Positions 1-9,287 are shown, numbered from the stretch's first letter. The stretch is 32,483 nucleotides of DNA from Coleofasciculaceae cyanobacterium RL_1_1 (GCA_012033105.1 JAAUPN010000018.1:1-32483); one strand, 5' to 3'. Numbers and translations are program-made. Notes: generated by a model not told the origin, from the sequence alone.

Positions 1-916
1 GATCGAGCCGGGATCGCCGCACTTCAACCCCCGATCGCACCGTCGTCCGCATGTACAGCGGTTCCGCCAAGGCCAACGATGCGGGCGTACGATCGATCTC
101 GCTCTGGCTCGGATTATCCGTGATCACTCGCTGTTGCAACGCCTGCTGATCGACGGAATAACCGGCGGTTACGGCTGCGATCGCGGTTTCACGGCGGCTC
201 GTTTGCACACGCGACAGTGCCAAATCATAATGCGCTAGGGTTTCTTCCAAATCTTGCAATTGAGAGTTGTCAAGAAAGCGATTCCCCGCAATCAAGGTGA
301 CCCGAGCCTCCGGCGACCAAAAGCGTTCCCCGGAATTAAGACGTAGACTGAGCTGCTGCTGCACTTCCTGCCACGTCAGCCCAATGACAGCATCAAGCTC
401 ATCGACAGGAAGTGGCAGAATAACGAAAACGCGATCGCCGATCACCTTCAGGTACACCTGATCGCGCGGGACAATAGACCCCAAGTCGATGTCAGGGTCG
501 ATGTCTGTCGTCCGATCGGGGACTGTTTCAGGGTCAATTGCAGGCGAGAGACGAACCTCCGGCTCAAGTTCAGTAATATTTTCGAGAATATTTTCGAGAT
601 CAATGACTGGCTCAGGCGTCACATTAGACTCAAACTCCTCATCAATGCCGGCTTCAGGCGTCGCGCTGACGGGTTCAGGCGTCACATTAGACTCAAACTC
701 TTCATCAATGGCTGGCTCAGGAGTCGCATTAGACTCAAACTCCTCTGCTATTTCAGACATTTCAGACATACTTCCATAAACTTCAATATCTTCCGCAGCA
801 TCTTCATAGAATTGCTGCAAGAGTTCATTATTATCAGCGTCTAAATCAAGCGAAATACCGCCTAGTTGTCTCGCTTTTCGTGTGCGCTCAGGACTGATGT
901 TAAATCGTTCCGCCAT
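1..916 (-). CDS. minC: Septum site-determining protein MinC (partial, C-terminus beyond left edge)
   Basis: MinC inhibits FtsZ polymerisation away from midcell together with MinD. The reading frame is open from the ATG at 914-916 to the window edge, giving 305 residues. Residues 151-255 match the MinC N-terminal domain as I know it from cyanobacteria: a VYLKVIGDRVFVILPLP strand, then TWQEVQQQL, the NSGERFW turn and the segment TSRRETAIAAVTAGYSV. The stretch LYMRTTVRSGVEVR at 287-300 is the entry to the C-terminal beta-helix domain, whose remainder is missing. Unusual is an acidic N-terminal extension of about 150 residues with three imperfect copies of FESN(A/V)TPEP (residues 60-103). Cyanobacterial minC is normally followed by minD and minE, which would lie to the left of this window. 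Family assignment is firm; the role of the extension is unknown. Confidence 0.85.
   Translation of the reverse strand, partial: MAERFNISPERTRKARQLGGISLDLDADNNELLQQFYEDAAEDIEVYGSMSEMSEIAEEFESNATPEPAIDEEFESNVTPEPVSATPEAGIDEEFESNVTPEPVIDLENILENITELEPEVRLSPAIDPETVPDRTTDIDPDIDLGSIVPRDQVYLKVIGDRVFVILPLPVDELDAVIGLTWQEVQQQLSLRLNSGERFWSPEARVTLIAGNRFLDNSQLQDLEETLAHYDLALSRVQTSRRETAIAAVTAGYSVDQQALQQRVITDNPSQSEIDRTPASLALAEPLYMRTTVRSGVEVRRSRLD
612..752. repeat. Three imperfect in-frame repeats inside minC
   Basis: Related units of about 36 bases begin at 612, 675 and 717. The first two differ at one position; the third is more diverged. The offsets (63 and 42 bases) are multiples of three, so copy-number change would keep the minC frame open. 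They encode the repeated FESNxTPEP acidic linker. Confidence 0.8.
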
Positions 917-1122
917 ATTTTAACGTCCAATGAATAACAGGAGCATGTTCTGGAAGGATGGATTTACTATCGGGAGATATACTCAATAGTCCACCGGAGG
1001 GCGGAAAAGGACTCGTCATGACCACAGTTGAATAACGGGCAGGTGCACCGTCATTATGGCGTGAGATTAATATTTTTTTAACTATTGCCTAGCTATTTAT
1101 TATGGAGACGTTAATCTGATCA

Positions 1123-2064
1123 CTACTCCAGCTTAGATAAATTTACGGACTGCTTTGGGTCTTTGGTCAGGTGAGCGGTTTGCGGTGTGAGGCGATCGAG
1201 AAGTTCTTTCGTAATCTGACAAAACGCCCGTGCGCCCGCCGATGTTGGATCTGAGATCACCACCGGTCTAAAACTATCCACCGCCTTCGCCACGCTGACA
1301 TCCATCGGGACTGACGTTTTGAAGATTTGGTTGGCTCCAAATTCCTTACGGATGCGATCCATCACCCGTTGGTAATGACGGCCAGCGAAAAGATTGCGTG
1401 ACATCCCGAAGACGATCCCCAAGAGGCGCGTTTGCTGTTGGCGATTGATTTGATGGGTTTCCGCTAGCTTCCGAATCTGTCGTTCGAGGAGTTGCATCCC
1501 GATATAAGACAGCGGTTCCGCCTTAGCCGGGATCAGATAATAATCGCTAATCAACAGGCTGCTACGGGTTACAAGGTTATAGCTCGGCGCACAATCGAGC
1601 AGGATGAAATCATAGCGGCTCATCACTGGCTCAAGCACCGCTTTCATTAACGACAGTTCAAAGGCTCCCCAGACTTTTTCAAAATTACGCTCCGGATTGC
1701 GAATCGCCTTGCGGTATAGCACCTCTGACACCAAGAAATCGTTATAGAGGTCGATATCTCCCGGCAGGATATCCAAGCCTTTGACGGAGCCACCGTAGGG
1801 CTGAATCGCATCGTGAACCTGAATGCTGCCGGGTGTACCGGCAATTTCTTGCTGTAGCAAAAATTTGAGCGTGTGCCGATCGCGTCGCAGTCGTGCAAAA
1901 TCCGAGGGTGACATCAGCGAGAGCGTCGCGCTGATTTGCGGATCGAGGTCAACGACGAGCACACGTTTGTTGTGATACTTCGCTAATGCCGTCGCGATGT
2001 TTACCGTCAGTGTGGTTTTACCGACGCCCCCTTTCATATTCGTTGTCGCGATGACGTGACCCAT
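1123..2064 (-). CDS. ParA/Soj-family ATPase, orphan
   Basis: This 313-residue protein is a deviant-Walker ATPase of the ParA/MinD superfamily. These proteins form ATP-dependent dimers that bind DNA or membrane and position a cargo. The Walker A motif is at the extreme N-terminus (MKGGVGKTT, residues 10-18), with the signature lysine of the dimerising subgroup. Switch I contains DLDPQ (about residue 39) and Walker B is FILLDCAPS (about 153). No parB-like or McdB-like partner is adjacent, so the cargo (chromosome, plasmid, carboxysome or other) cannot be assigned. The start is supported by an AGGAG ribosome site on the minus strand about 9 bases upstream (near 2074). It lies 206 bases upstream of minC on the same strand, so the two might be co-transcribed. 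Confidence 0.85.
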   Translation of the reverse strand: MGHVIATTNMKGGVGKTTLTVNIATALAKYHNKRVLVVDLDPQISATLSLMSPSDFARLRRDRHTLKFLLQQEIAGTPGSIQVHDAIQPYGGSVKGLDILPGDIDLYNDFLVSEVLYRKAIRNPERNFEKVWGAFELSLMKAVLEPVMSRYDFILLDCAPSYNLVTRSSLLISDYYLIPAKAEPLSYIGMQLLERQIRKLAETHQINRQQQTRLLGIVFGMSRNLFAGRHYQRVMDRIRKEFGANQIFKTSVPMDVSVAKAVDSFRPVVISDPTSAGARAFCQITKELLDRLTPQTAHLTKDPKQSVNLSKLE

Positions 2065-2253
2065 GCTTGGCTCCTGCCTTAAGACGATTTTTAATGTATC
2101 AGAAAGGGTTAGACCGACGGTGCGATCGCGCGTTCTCCAGAGGAGACAACAGACCGCACAAACTAAAACCCCACACAGGACTTACGTGTGAGGTTCCATC
2201 AACTCTGGACAATCACGAATCAGCAAAGCACCGATCGGGAACAATTTGCCGGA

Positions 2254-2940
2254 TTAATCGCGCGAGATCATCAACAGTTGCACAAGCTGCAACACGGAAT
2301 AAATCGCCGTCGCAACGTACGTCCACGCGGCGGCATCAAGTACCGCTTTTGCGCCTCGGCGTTCTTCCCCGTCGAGAATTCCGAGGGTCTGGACAATTCT
2401 GAGCGCTCGACTGGAGGCATCAAATTCGACCGGTAGTGTAACCACGTGGAACAGAATTGAAGCCGCGAATAAGATGATCCCTAAATTAATAAACAGGCTG
2501 GAGACACCGGCCATCGCGTTGAGGAAAATCCCAAGAATGACCAAGATCGGGCCGAACTGCGATCCGATATTTGCCGCAGGAACAAGAGATGCTCGCAAGT
2601 TCATGAAGGTATAGCCCTGTTTGTCTTGCATCACGTGGCCGCACTCGTGGGCAGCAACGGCTGCTGCTGCGAGGGAGTCGGAGCCGTAGACACCGGAGGA
2701 GAGGCGCACGGTTTTCGCGCTTGGGTCGTAGTGATCGGTGAGTTCGCCTTGGATGTGTTCGACGGCGATATCGTGAAAGCCAAGATCGTTGAGGATCGAT
2801 CGCGCCACATCCGCGCCTGTCATCCCTAGGCTAGAGCTGACGTTTGAGTAGCGATCGTAGGTTCCACGCACACGACTTTGCGCCCAGAACATCAGGAGCA
2901 TTCCGGGAATGAGCAGCAAATAGGACGAGTGAAAGAACAT
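2254..2940 (-). CDS. YugP-type neutral zinc metallopeptidase, membrane
   Basis: This is a membrane zinc peptidase of the YugP family (Pfam Zn_peptidase_2). The metal-binding HExxH-type motif appears as AAHECGH, followed by VMQDKQGYTFMNLR, which is typical of the family. A hydrophobic segment lies at the N-terminus (YLLLIPGMLLMFWAQ) and three or more lie in the C-terminal half (PILVILGIFLNAMAGV, LFINLGIILFAASILF, and one at the end). I chose the ATG at 2938-2940 because the minus strand carries a strong AGGAGGT ribosome site just upstream (about 2949-2955). The longer frame starting at 3006 has no such site. Length is 228 residues, normal for the family. Substrates of the family are not known. 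It is divergently oriented to the rimP operon. Confidence 0.87.
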   Translation of the reverse strand: MFFHSSYLLLIPGMLLMFWAQSRVRGTYDRYSNVSSSLGMTGADVARSILNDLGFHDIAVEHIQGELTDHYDPSAKTVRLSSGVYGSDSLAAAAVAAHECGHVMQDKQGYTFMNLRASLVPAANIGSQFGPILVILGIFLNAMAGVSSLFINLGIILFAASILFHVVTLPVEFDASSRALRIVQTLGILDGEERRGAKAVLDAAAWTYVATAIYSVLQLVQLLMISRD

Positions 2941-3297
2941 GGGAGCAACCTCCTGAGGATTTAAGGCTGGAGTTTTAGAGCCAAACAGTCCGGCTGAAAC
3001 AATCAAGCTAGGCTGATCCTAACTCCAATTAAGCTTGGGCTGATTTCGTGTCGGGGTTCGGTTTTGCGGATAGGAGTGGCTCCCTCCTAAATGGGGTGTT
3101 TGCGATAGTTTGTGATCTCTGTGTGTGATACTGCGTTGGGTTGTGGTGAATTTCTGTCCAGGGTGCGATCGCGTCCCTACTTCCAAAGTCGATGAATTCG
3201 GGATAAAGTCAGACTTAGAGCGTTTGGGATCGATCACAAGCCGGTGTTGTTGCAGCCGCTTCAACACTCCCGCGTGAAGACCCGGCACACGATCGCG
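2941..3297. other. Divergent intergenic region, peptidase/rimP
   Basis: This stretch separates the start of the minus-strand peptidase from the rimP leader. I see no convincing coding frame: the short open frames have no ribosome sites and no family resemblance. It presumably holds the peptidase promoter. No strong repeat or structured element was found. Confidence 0.5.
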
Positions 3298-3303
3298 TAG
3301 AAT
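3298..3303 (+). promoter_or_regulatory. Possible -10 box (TAGAAT) for the rimP operon leader
   Basis: TAGAAT at 3298-3303 is one mismatch from the TATAAT consensus. A weak -35-like TGAAGA lies at 3275-3280, 17 bases upstream. Transcription would begin near 3310 and give a leader of about 150 bases before rimP. This is inference from motif and position only. Confidence 0.35.
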
Positions 3304-3343
3304 ATCCGAGTCCGTAAAGCTTGGGTGTTTTCGCTACACGCAG

Positions 3344-3389
3344 CTCGATCAGCGATCGAGACCGCGAATCGAACGTCAGGCCTTGCCTG
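3344..3389 (+). promoter_or_regulatory. Leader hairpins upstream of the rimP terminator
   Basis: Two small stem-loops precede the terminator. CTCGAT/ATCGAG at 3344-3360 has a 5-base loop. CAGGC/GCCTG at 3377-3389 has a 3-base loop. Together with the terminator they form a compact structured leader just before rimP. Confidence 0.45.
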
Positions 3390-3398
3390 TTCTGCATG

Positions 3399-3424
3399 AA
3401 GTGGGTGCTCGACCCGCTTTTTTT
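3399..3424 (+). terminator. Intrinsic terminator in the rimP-nusA leader
   Basis: The stem AAGTGGGT/ACCCGCTT (one G-U pair) closes a 5-base loop (3407-3411) and is followed by a run of seven T (3418-3424). No plus-strand gene lies upstream, because the neighbouring peptidase is divergent. The terminator therefore acts either on the rimP operon leader, as an attenuator, or on a short independent RNA. Confidence 0.75.
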
Positions 3425-3459
3425 ATTGGCCATCTTTTTAGATTTCTGGCCGTCCGTCT

Positions 3460-3921
3460 ATGACTCATCCCCTTGTTCCCCAAATTCTGGAGATCGCTCG
3501 CCCGATCGCGCGAGACCTCAACCTCGATATCGTCGATGTGGTATTTCAAACCAACCAAAATCCCCCTGTTTTGCGGGTCGATATTTCCAGTCGCGATGGT
3601 GATACCGGCCTAGAGCATTGCGAACAGATGAGCCGCGCCCTTGATGCAGAACTCGAAGAGTCCGAAACGATCCCCAGCGCCTACGTCCTCGAAGTTTCCA
3701 GCCCTGGCGTTTCAGAGGTCTTGACGAGCGATCGTGACTTTGCCGCATTTAAAGGCTTTAGCGTCCTCGTCACAACCCATGAAGCGTTCAAAGGTCAACA
3801 AAGCTGGAACGGTCGTCTTGCCCAGCGTGATGATGCTGCTGTTTACATCAACGTTCGAGGACGTACGGTCAGAATCCCTCGCGATCTGGTGGCGGAGGTT
3901 GTTCTGAGCGAAGAGTCGTAA
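3460..3921 (+). CDS. rimP: Ribosome maturation factor RimP
   Basis: RimP assists late 30S subunit maturation. The 153-residue protein has the usual two-part fold. The N-terminal domain has LRVDISSRDGDTGLEHCEQM, followed by the hallmark YVLEVSSPGVSE near residue 80, which in most bacteria reads LEVSSPGxxRPL. The C-terminal SH3-like domain has TVRIPRDLVAEVVL. The ATG at 3460 starts 36 bases after the leader terminator. It is the first gene of the rimP-nusA-rnpM-infB cluster, an order conserved across bacteria. A gap of 208 bases separates it from nusA, so nusA may also have its own promoter. Confidence 0.95.
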   Translation: MTHPLVPQILEIARPIARDLNLDIVDVVFQTNQNPPVLRVDISSRDGDTGLEHCEQMSRALDAELEESETIPSAYVLEVSSPGVSEVLTSDRDFAAFKGFSVLVTTHEAFKGQQSWNGRLAQRDDAAVYINVRGRTVRIPRDLVAEVVLSEES

Positions 3922-4129
3922 TTGTCCTCACATCACCGGTGCGATCGCGCCTTAAGCTGTGTCATCTGATTCACCAATCCGCCGATCTACCATCTCATTC
4001 CTATCCTCATAACCCGTCAGGCTGCACTCCGCTGCGGCGATCGCGACCCCTCACCTGTGACCTCCATTTCTCATCTCTAGACTCGATCCCCTTACTCTTT
4101 ATACCCCTCACTTTAGGAACCGAACTTAC

Positions 4130-5623
4130 ATGTCCATGGTGACCTTGCCCGGTCTGGCTGAAATGATTGACAGCATTTCGCGTGAACGTAACCTTCCGAA
4201 AACGGCAGTTCAAGAAGCCCTACGCGAAGCTCTGCTCAAAGGCTACGAACGCTATCGCCGTACTCAACGTATGGACATCCAATTTGAGGAAACCTATTTC
4301 GAGAATTTTGAGGTTGAACTCGACCCTGAAGACGGTGGATTTCGAGTGTTGGCAACCAAAAGCATTGTCGATGATGTGATCGTGCCTGATCATGAAATTT
4401 CCCTCCAAGAAGTTCAAGAGGTGGCCGCAGAAGCCCAGCTCGGCGATACGGTCGTGCTTGATGTCACGCCGGAAAAAGACGACTTTGGACGGATGGCAGC
4501 CATTCAAACCAAGCAGGTTCTGGCGCAAAAACTGCGCGACCTGCAACGCAAGCTGATTCAAGAAGAATTCCAGGATCTAGAAGGGGAAGTACTCCAAGCT
4601 CGCGTATTGCGCTTTGAAAATCAGTCTGTGGTGATGGCGGTCAGCAGTGGGTTTGGCCAATCGGAAGTGGAGGCCGAACTGCCCAAACGTGAGCAACTCC
4701 CCAACGACAACTATCGTGCGAATGCCACCTTTAAGGTCTTCCTGAAAAAAGTGTGTGATGGCCCCCATCGTGGCCCGCAGCTTCTCGTGTCCCGTGCAGA
4801 TGCGGGGTTGGTGGTCTATCTGTTTGAAAACGAAGTTCCGGAAATCGAAGACGAGGTAGTTCGAGTGGTGGCGGTTGCCCGCGAGGCTAACCCGCCCTCA
4901 CGTTATGTCGGGCCGCGCACCAAGATTGCAGTGGACACGATCGAGAGTGATGTTGATCCTGTCGGAGCCTGCATCGGAGCGCGGGGATCACGGATTCAGG
5001 TGGTGGTCAACGAGCTGCGCGGCGAGAAAATTGACGTGATTCGCTGGTCACCCGATCCGGGTTTGTATATCTCCAATGCGTTGTCGCCCGCGCGTGTGGA
5101 TGAAGTCCGCCTGATTGATCCCGAGCTACGTCAAGCCCATGTCCTTGTGCCGGAAAATCAGCTCAGTCTGGCGATCGGTAAAGAAGGTCAAAACGTTCGT
5201 CTCGCCGCACGTTTAACCGGCTGGAAGATCGATATCAAAGATTCGGCCAAATACGCCGAAGAGTACGATTCGATCATGGCAGAACTGGAAGCGAAGGCCG
5301 CCGCCAAAGCGGAACGAGCTGCGATTGAAGCGGCGGCTGAAGCAGCCCGTGAAGCAGAGCTAGAAGCGGCGGAAGCATCCCTAGAAGATGGAGCAGAAGC
5401 CGAAGCGTCCGCATCGGACATCGAGGCCGTAGATCATTCCATCGATCATTCTGTAGACGCTGAGACGATGGATGTGATGGCATCGGAATTTGATGCAGTT
5501 GAGGATGTATCAGATCAAGATTTGTCCGCAGAAGACTTAGAAAATGAGTCGGACGATGAGTCGGACGATGAATCGGACGATGACTTGAATCAGGAGCAAA
5601 ACCCCGATCAAGAGGAGGAGTAA
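4130..5623 (+). CDS. nusA: Transcription elongation/termination factor NusA
   Basis: NusA binds RNA polymerase and modulates pausing, antitermination and intrinsic termination. Domains in order: N-terminal polymerase-binding domain (about 1-145), S1 (about 150-225), KH1 (about 225-300, with VGACIGARGSRIQ at 278-290) and KH2 (about 320-375, with LAIGKEGQNVRLAARLTGW). There are no C-terminal acidic-repeat domains of the E. coli type. A low-complexity tail of about 120 residues follows, first Ala/Glu-rich and then Asp/Glu/Ser-rich, ending in tandem ESDD units encoded by a 12-base repeat at 5546-5581. A second Met two codons in is an alternative start. Since the operon leader carries a terminator, NusA could act on its own transcription; that is inference. 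Confidence 0.95.
   Translation: MSMVTLPGLAEMIDSISRERNLPKTAVQEALREALLKGYERYRRTQRMDIQFEETYFENFEVELDPEDGGFRVLATKSIVDDVIVPDHEISLQEVQEVAAEAQLGDTVVLDVTPEKDDFGRMAAIQTKQVLAQKLRDLQRKLIQEEFQDLEGEVLQARVLRFENQSVVMAVSSGFGQSEVEAELPKREQLPNDNYRANATFKVFLKKVCDGPHRGPQLLVSRADAGLVVYLFENEVPEIEDEVVRVVAVAREANPPSRYVGPRTKIAVDTIESDVDPVGACIGARGSRIQVVVNELRGEKIDVIRWSPDPGLYISNALSPARVDEVRLIDPELRQAHVLVPENQLSLAIGKEGQNVRLAARLTGWKIDIKDSAKYAEEYDSIMAELEAKAAAKAERAAIEAAAEAAREAELEAAEASLEDGAEAEASASDIEAVDHSIDHSVDAETMDVMASEFDAVEDVSDQDLSAEDLENESDDESDDESDDDLNQEQNPDQEEE
5546..5581 (+). repeat. 12-base tandem repeat (3 copies) in the nusA tail
   Basis: The unit GAGTCGGACGAT occurs at 5546 and 5558, and with one change at 5570. It encodes ESDD repeats in the acidic tail of NusA. 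Confidence 0.8.
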
Positions 5624-5807
5624 CCTCTCCGTCCTGCTCAACACTTCTCAACAATTTTGGTACTACGATCGACCCTGTTCTAGCCCGAAATCTTTAGACT
5701 TGCTTTAATTGATTTAAGCCTAGACAGCCCAAAACCTCGAAGAAAGATAGGATTGCAGAGGCTTATTGTCAGGGCTGTTTCGTGGCGATCGCGGTATCAC
5801 GTAACCT

Positions 5808-6116
5808 ATGAGTCAAAAGAACGATCGGCGCTGTGTGAGCTGTGGTGAAATCGGGGCAAAGTCATCTTTCTGGCGAATCGTCCGAGTTCATCCATCGCAT
5901 CAGTTACAATTGGACAATGGGATGGGGCGTTCAGCCTACCTTTGCCCCTCGGCAGAGTGTTTGAAGATCGCCCAAAAGAAAAATCGCCTCAGTCGTGCCT
6001 TACGCACCACCGTCGGTGACGATCTTTATCAATCCCTCTGGCGTCGTTTGTCGCTAGCGAACCGTTCGGAAGCGACCGTAAATCACTTACACGGGACGAC
6101 CAACATCATGATGTAA
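5808..6116 (+). CDS. rnpM: YlxR/RnpM-family RNA-binding protein (DUF448)
   Basis: This 102-residue basic protein belongs to the YlxR family, recently described in Bacillus as an RNase P modulator. The N-terminal RRCVSCGEIG matches the family RxCxxC/R-type start, and GRSAYLCPSAECLKIAQKKNRLSRALR matches the conserved GRGAYxCxxxxC(x)xxAxKKxxLxRAL block. It sits between nusA and infB, the standard position. It ends 15 bases before the infB start, so the two are surely co-transcribed. The gap from nusA is 184 bases and contains a wide ACAGCCC/GGGCTGT inverted repeat (5724-5730 and 5772-5778), of unknown meaning. Confidence 0.88.
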   Translation: MSQKNDRRCVSCGEIGAKSSFWRIVRVHPSHQLQLDNGMGRSAYLCPSAECLKIAQKKNRLSRALRTTVGDDLYQSLWRRLSLANRSEATVNHLHGTTNIMM

Positions 6117-6131
6117 AGAGGATCAGATTGG

Positions 6132-9100
6132 ATGAATAACGGGAAAGTCAGACTATATGAGTTATCAAAGGAGCTAAACGTCGACAATAAGCAAATCTTG
6201 GCACACTGCGATCAACTTGAGATCGCCTATAAGAGCCACAGCAGTACGATCTCAGAATCCGATGCCAATCGGATCCGCAACGCGGCCAAGACCAGTGCGA
6301 TCGCTACGCCTCCAACTCGACCCACCCCCCCTAATTCATCTGCAAAACCCGAGCGGCCCAGCATGTCCCCGGAGCGTCCTAAAATCCGTAAACAACAACA
6401 AATCTTACAGGTTAAGAAAACCTCCAGTGCAGAGCCTCCCAAGCGGCCTGAACTGTCAAAACCTGTTCAGCCGAAAAGCCCTGACACACCGGTTGTAAAA
6501 CCGAATGCAGTGGCTCCGGCGGCACCTTCTGTCGTGCCACCGGCCAAACCCAGCCCACCGGCGGTACGTCCAGTGGCTCCCAAGGCAAAAGAGCCCAGCA
6601 AGCCGCCCGCGAGCCGAGGTGATACGTCTAGCACCCCTCCCACGGCCAGTGTTCCTTCAAGCCCCCCCGAAAGCTCCTGAACCTCCCAAGGCTGCACCCA
6701 AGCCGCAGTTAGTTGGACCGCCTCAGCGTGCTGCGAAGCCTGCCGTACAAAAAACGCAGCTTTCGGCGGGGGTTGCGCCTCCCAAACTGAAGAAGAAAGG
6801 CGATGTCAGTGATGAACCCACGACGGCGGTAGACAAGCCTAACGCTCCATCGGCACCCACTTCAGCTCCAGCGCGTCGAGATCCCGTTCCGGATTTGAAG
6901 CGACCGCAGCTTGTGCGCTTGAACTCGGCAACGACGAAGTCCAAGGTGACAGACGACGATGATGACGATACCGACAGCATCACGGCCACACCAAAAGATG
7001 ATGATGGTGAAACATCGACCGATCTGACCCTAAATCGTCCGAAACCACCTCGTAAGCCGAAAGCGAAAAAACGCAAAGGTGAAGTTGAGGAAGTTGAGGA
7101 CAAGGTCGTCAAGGTTAATAAGCCGAAACGGCGTGTACGACCGATTAACGATGATGACGACTTTGATGATGACGATCAGAACAACGGCGAAGTTGTTGTT
7201 GAAGTCAGTAAGTCGATCGCGCGTCCACCCAAGCAGGCAAAGCCCAAGGCTGAAGTTTCACGGATTCCCGCGTCGCCCAAGCGTAAGGGATCGTCACGGT
7301 CGAACTCCCGGAACAGTCGCCGCGATCGCCGTGATCGGGTTGCCAAAATTGAACGTCCGGAAGCGATCGAGCTGATTCATGATCTGACCGTCCGCGAGCT
7401 AGCGAACGAACTGTGTGTCAGCGAAACCGAAATCGTCAAGAGCCTCTTCCTGCAAGGAATTGCCGTGAACGTCACCCAGACGCTTGATATCCCGACTGAA
7501 CGCAGGTTGCGGAAGAACTCGGAGTCGTCGTGCTGGTTTCGGAAGCAGAGTCGGAAGCGACGAAGTCTACCGAAATGATCGATGCGGCTGACCTTGAGAA
7601 GCTGCAACGCCGTCCGCCTGTCGTGACATCATGGGTCACGTTGACCACGGTAAAACGACGCTGCTCGATGCCATCCGTAAAACGAAGGTCGCCCAAGGTG
7701 AAGCGGGTGGAATCACCCAGCACACCGGTGCGTATCACGTGGATGTCGAACATAACGGCGTCACTCAGCAAGTGGTCTTTCTCGATACACCGGGTCACGA
7801 AGCCTTTACGGCGATGCGGGCTCGGGGTGCGCGGGTGACGGATATCGCGGTTCTGGTTGTGGCGGCGGATGATGGCGTCCAGCCTCAAACGATCGAGGCG
7901 ATCGGCCACGCTCGTGCTGCTGGTGTGCCGCTGGTTGTGGCTATCAACAAGATCGACAAAGAGGAAGCCCAACCCGATCGCATCAAACAAGAACTGATGG
8001 AATATCAGCTCGTTGCGGAAGAGTGGGGTGGCGACACCATCATGGTTCCGCTGAGTGCGAAGACGGGAGAAAACCTCGATACGCTGCTGGAAATGCTCGT
8101 CCTCGTCTCGGATGTCGAAGAACTGTCGGCTAACCCCGATCGTCCGGCCAAAGGAACGGTCATCGAAGCGCACCTGGATAAGGCACGCGGTCCGGTTGCA
8201 ACGCTCTTGATCCAAAACGGAACACTCCGTGTGGGTGAATGTCTCGTTGCCGGTTCGGTCTTCGGGAAAGTACGGGCGATGGTCGATGATCGTCGCAATC
8301 GGATTACCGATGCGTATCCGTCCTATGCGGTCGAAGTCCTCGGTATGAGTGACGTTCCGGCGGCGGGTGACGAATTTGATGTCTTCCTGAGTGAAAAAGA
8401 AGCGCGATCAATCGCTGACGATCGTTCCGTCAACCAACGTCAGTCACGCCTACAGCAGGCGATGGCATCTCGTCGGGTAACCCTAAGCAGTCTCTCGGCT
8501 CAGGCCAGTGAAGGCGAACTTAAGGAACTTAATCTCATCCTGAAGGCCGATGTGCAAGGTTCACTCGAAGCGATTCTGGGCGCTCTTGAACAGCTTCCTC
8601 AAGACGAGGTACAGGTACGGGTTCTGCTTTCGGCTCCGGGTGAAATTACTGAGACCGATATTGACCTAGCGGCAGCATCCAATGCCGTGATCGTGGGCTT
8701 CAGCACCACCCTGGCAACCGGAGCGCGTCAAGCGGCCGATCGCGAAGGCGTGGATATTCGCGAGTACAACGTTATCTATAAGTTGCTCGACGACATCCAA
8801 GGCGCGATGGAGGGTCTACTCGAACCAGAACTGGTGGAAGAAGATCTCGGTCAGGCCGAAGTGCGTGCGGTCTTCCCGTCCGGTCGCGGTTCTGTTGCCG
8901 GTTGTTATGTCCTGAACGGTCAGTTAGTTCGTAACTGTAATATCCGCGTATTGCGTAAGGACAAGGTTGTGTTTAGCGGCATCTTGGATTCACTGCGTCG
9001 GATGCGTGAGGACGTGAAGGAAGTCAACACGGGCTTCGAGTGTGGTGTCGGTTTGCCGAACTTCAATAGCTGGGAGGAAGGCGATATTATCTCTGCTTTC

Positions 9101-9139
9101 CGCATGGTGACGAAGCGTCGGACGCTAGCATCGCGCTAG
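6132..9139 (+). CDS. infB: Translation initiation factor IF-2 (reading frame broken by three single-base indels)
   Basis: IF-2 is the essential GTPase that places initiator tRNA on the 30S subunit. The N-terminal IF2_N module ([13 protein letters not shown]) is followed by a long Pro/Lys- and Asp-rich linker, a second IF2_N module (about 7360-7490), and the G domain with [17 protein letters not shown] and NKID. Domains II-IV run to the stop at 9139. The frame changes three times. A run of seven C at 6662-6668 has one C too many. One C is missing at 7503/7504 (TERR should read [11 protein letters not shown]). One C is missing at about 7627 ([11 protein letters not shown] is lost). Correcting all three gives 3009 bases, about 1002 residues, a normal cyanobacterial length. 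Because the gene is essential and all changes lie in C runs, I take them as read errors. An AGAGGA ribosome site precedes the start. Confidence 0.9.
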
Positions 9140-9163
9140 ATTCGTGGTCTCAGACCAAGCAAG

Positions 9164-9191
9164 CAGGCGGCTCGATCGGGTCGCCTGTTTT
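9164..9191 (+). terminator. Intrinsic terminator after infB
   Basis: CAGGCGGC (9164-9171) pairs with GTCGCCTG (9180-9187) across an 8-base loop, with one G-U pair. TTTT then GTCTGTTT follows. It lies 25 bases past the infB stop and plausibly ends the rimP-infB transcript. Confidence 0.7.
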
Positions 9192-9287
9192 GTCTGTTTA
9201 GATATGTGTAATGACTGCTATCACAGTGGGCGGAGGCCATGACGCCCTGACTGATTGCGTGGCGATCTCTACTTTTTTCGATCTGAT

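Noticed and set aside
489-779. Open frame on plus strand, Ser/Gly-rich repeated peptide
   Set aside because: It is the complement of the minC repeat region; the minus-strand frame matches MinC and explains the repeats.
2067-2436. Overlapping plus-strand open frames
   Set aside because: They lie opposite the peptidase gene and its downstream gap, lack ribosome sites and resemble no family.
3361-3420. GTTCGATTC on the minus strand, resembling a tRNA T-loop
   Set aside because: The flanks do not fold into an acceptor stem, D arm or anticodon arm; no tRNA can be drawn.
3321-3602. Possible leader peptide or gene overlapping the rimP start
   Set aside because: The frame runs through the terminator hairpin and into rimP out of frame, with no ribosome site.
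6662-6668. C7 run in infB as a programmed frameshift site
   Set aside because: Two further one-base defects follow in the same gene, so sequencing error explains all three more simply.
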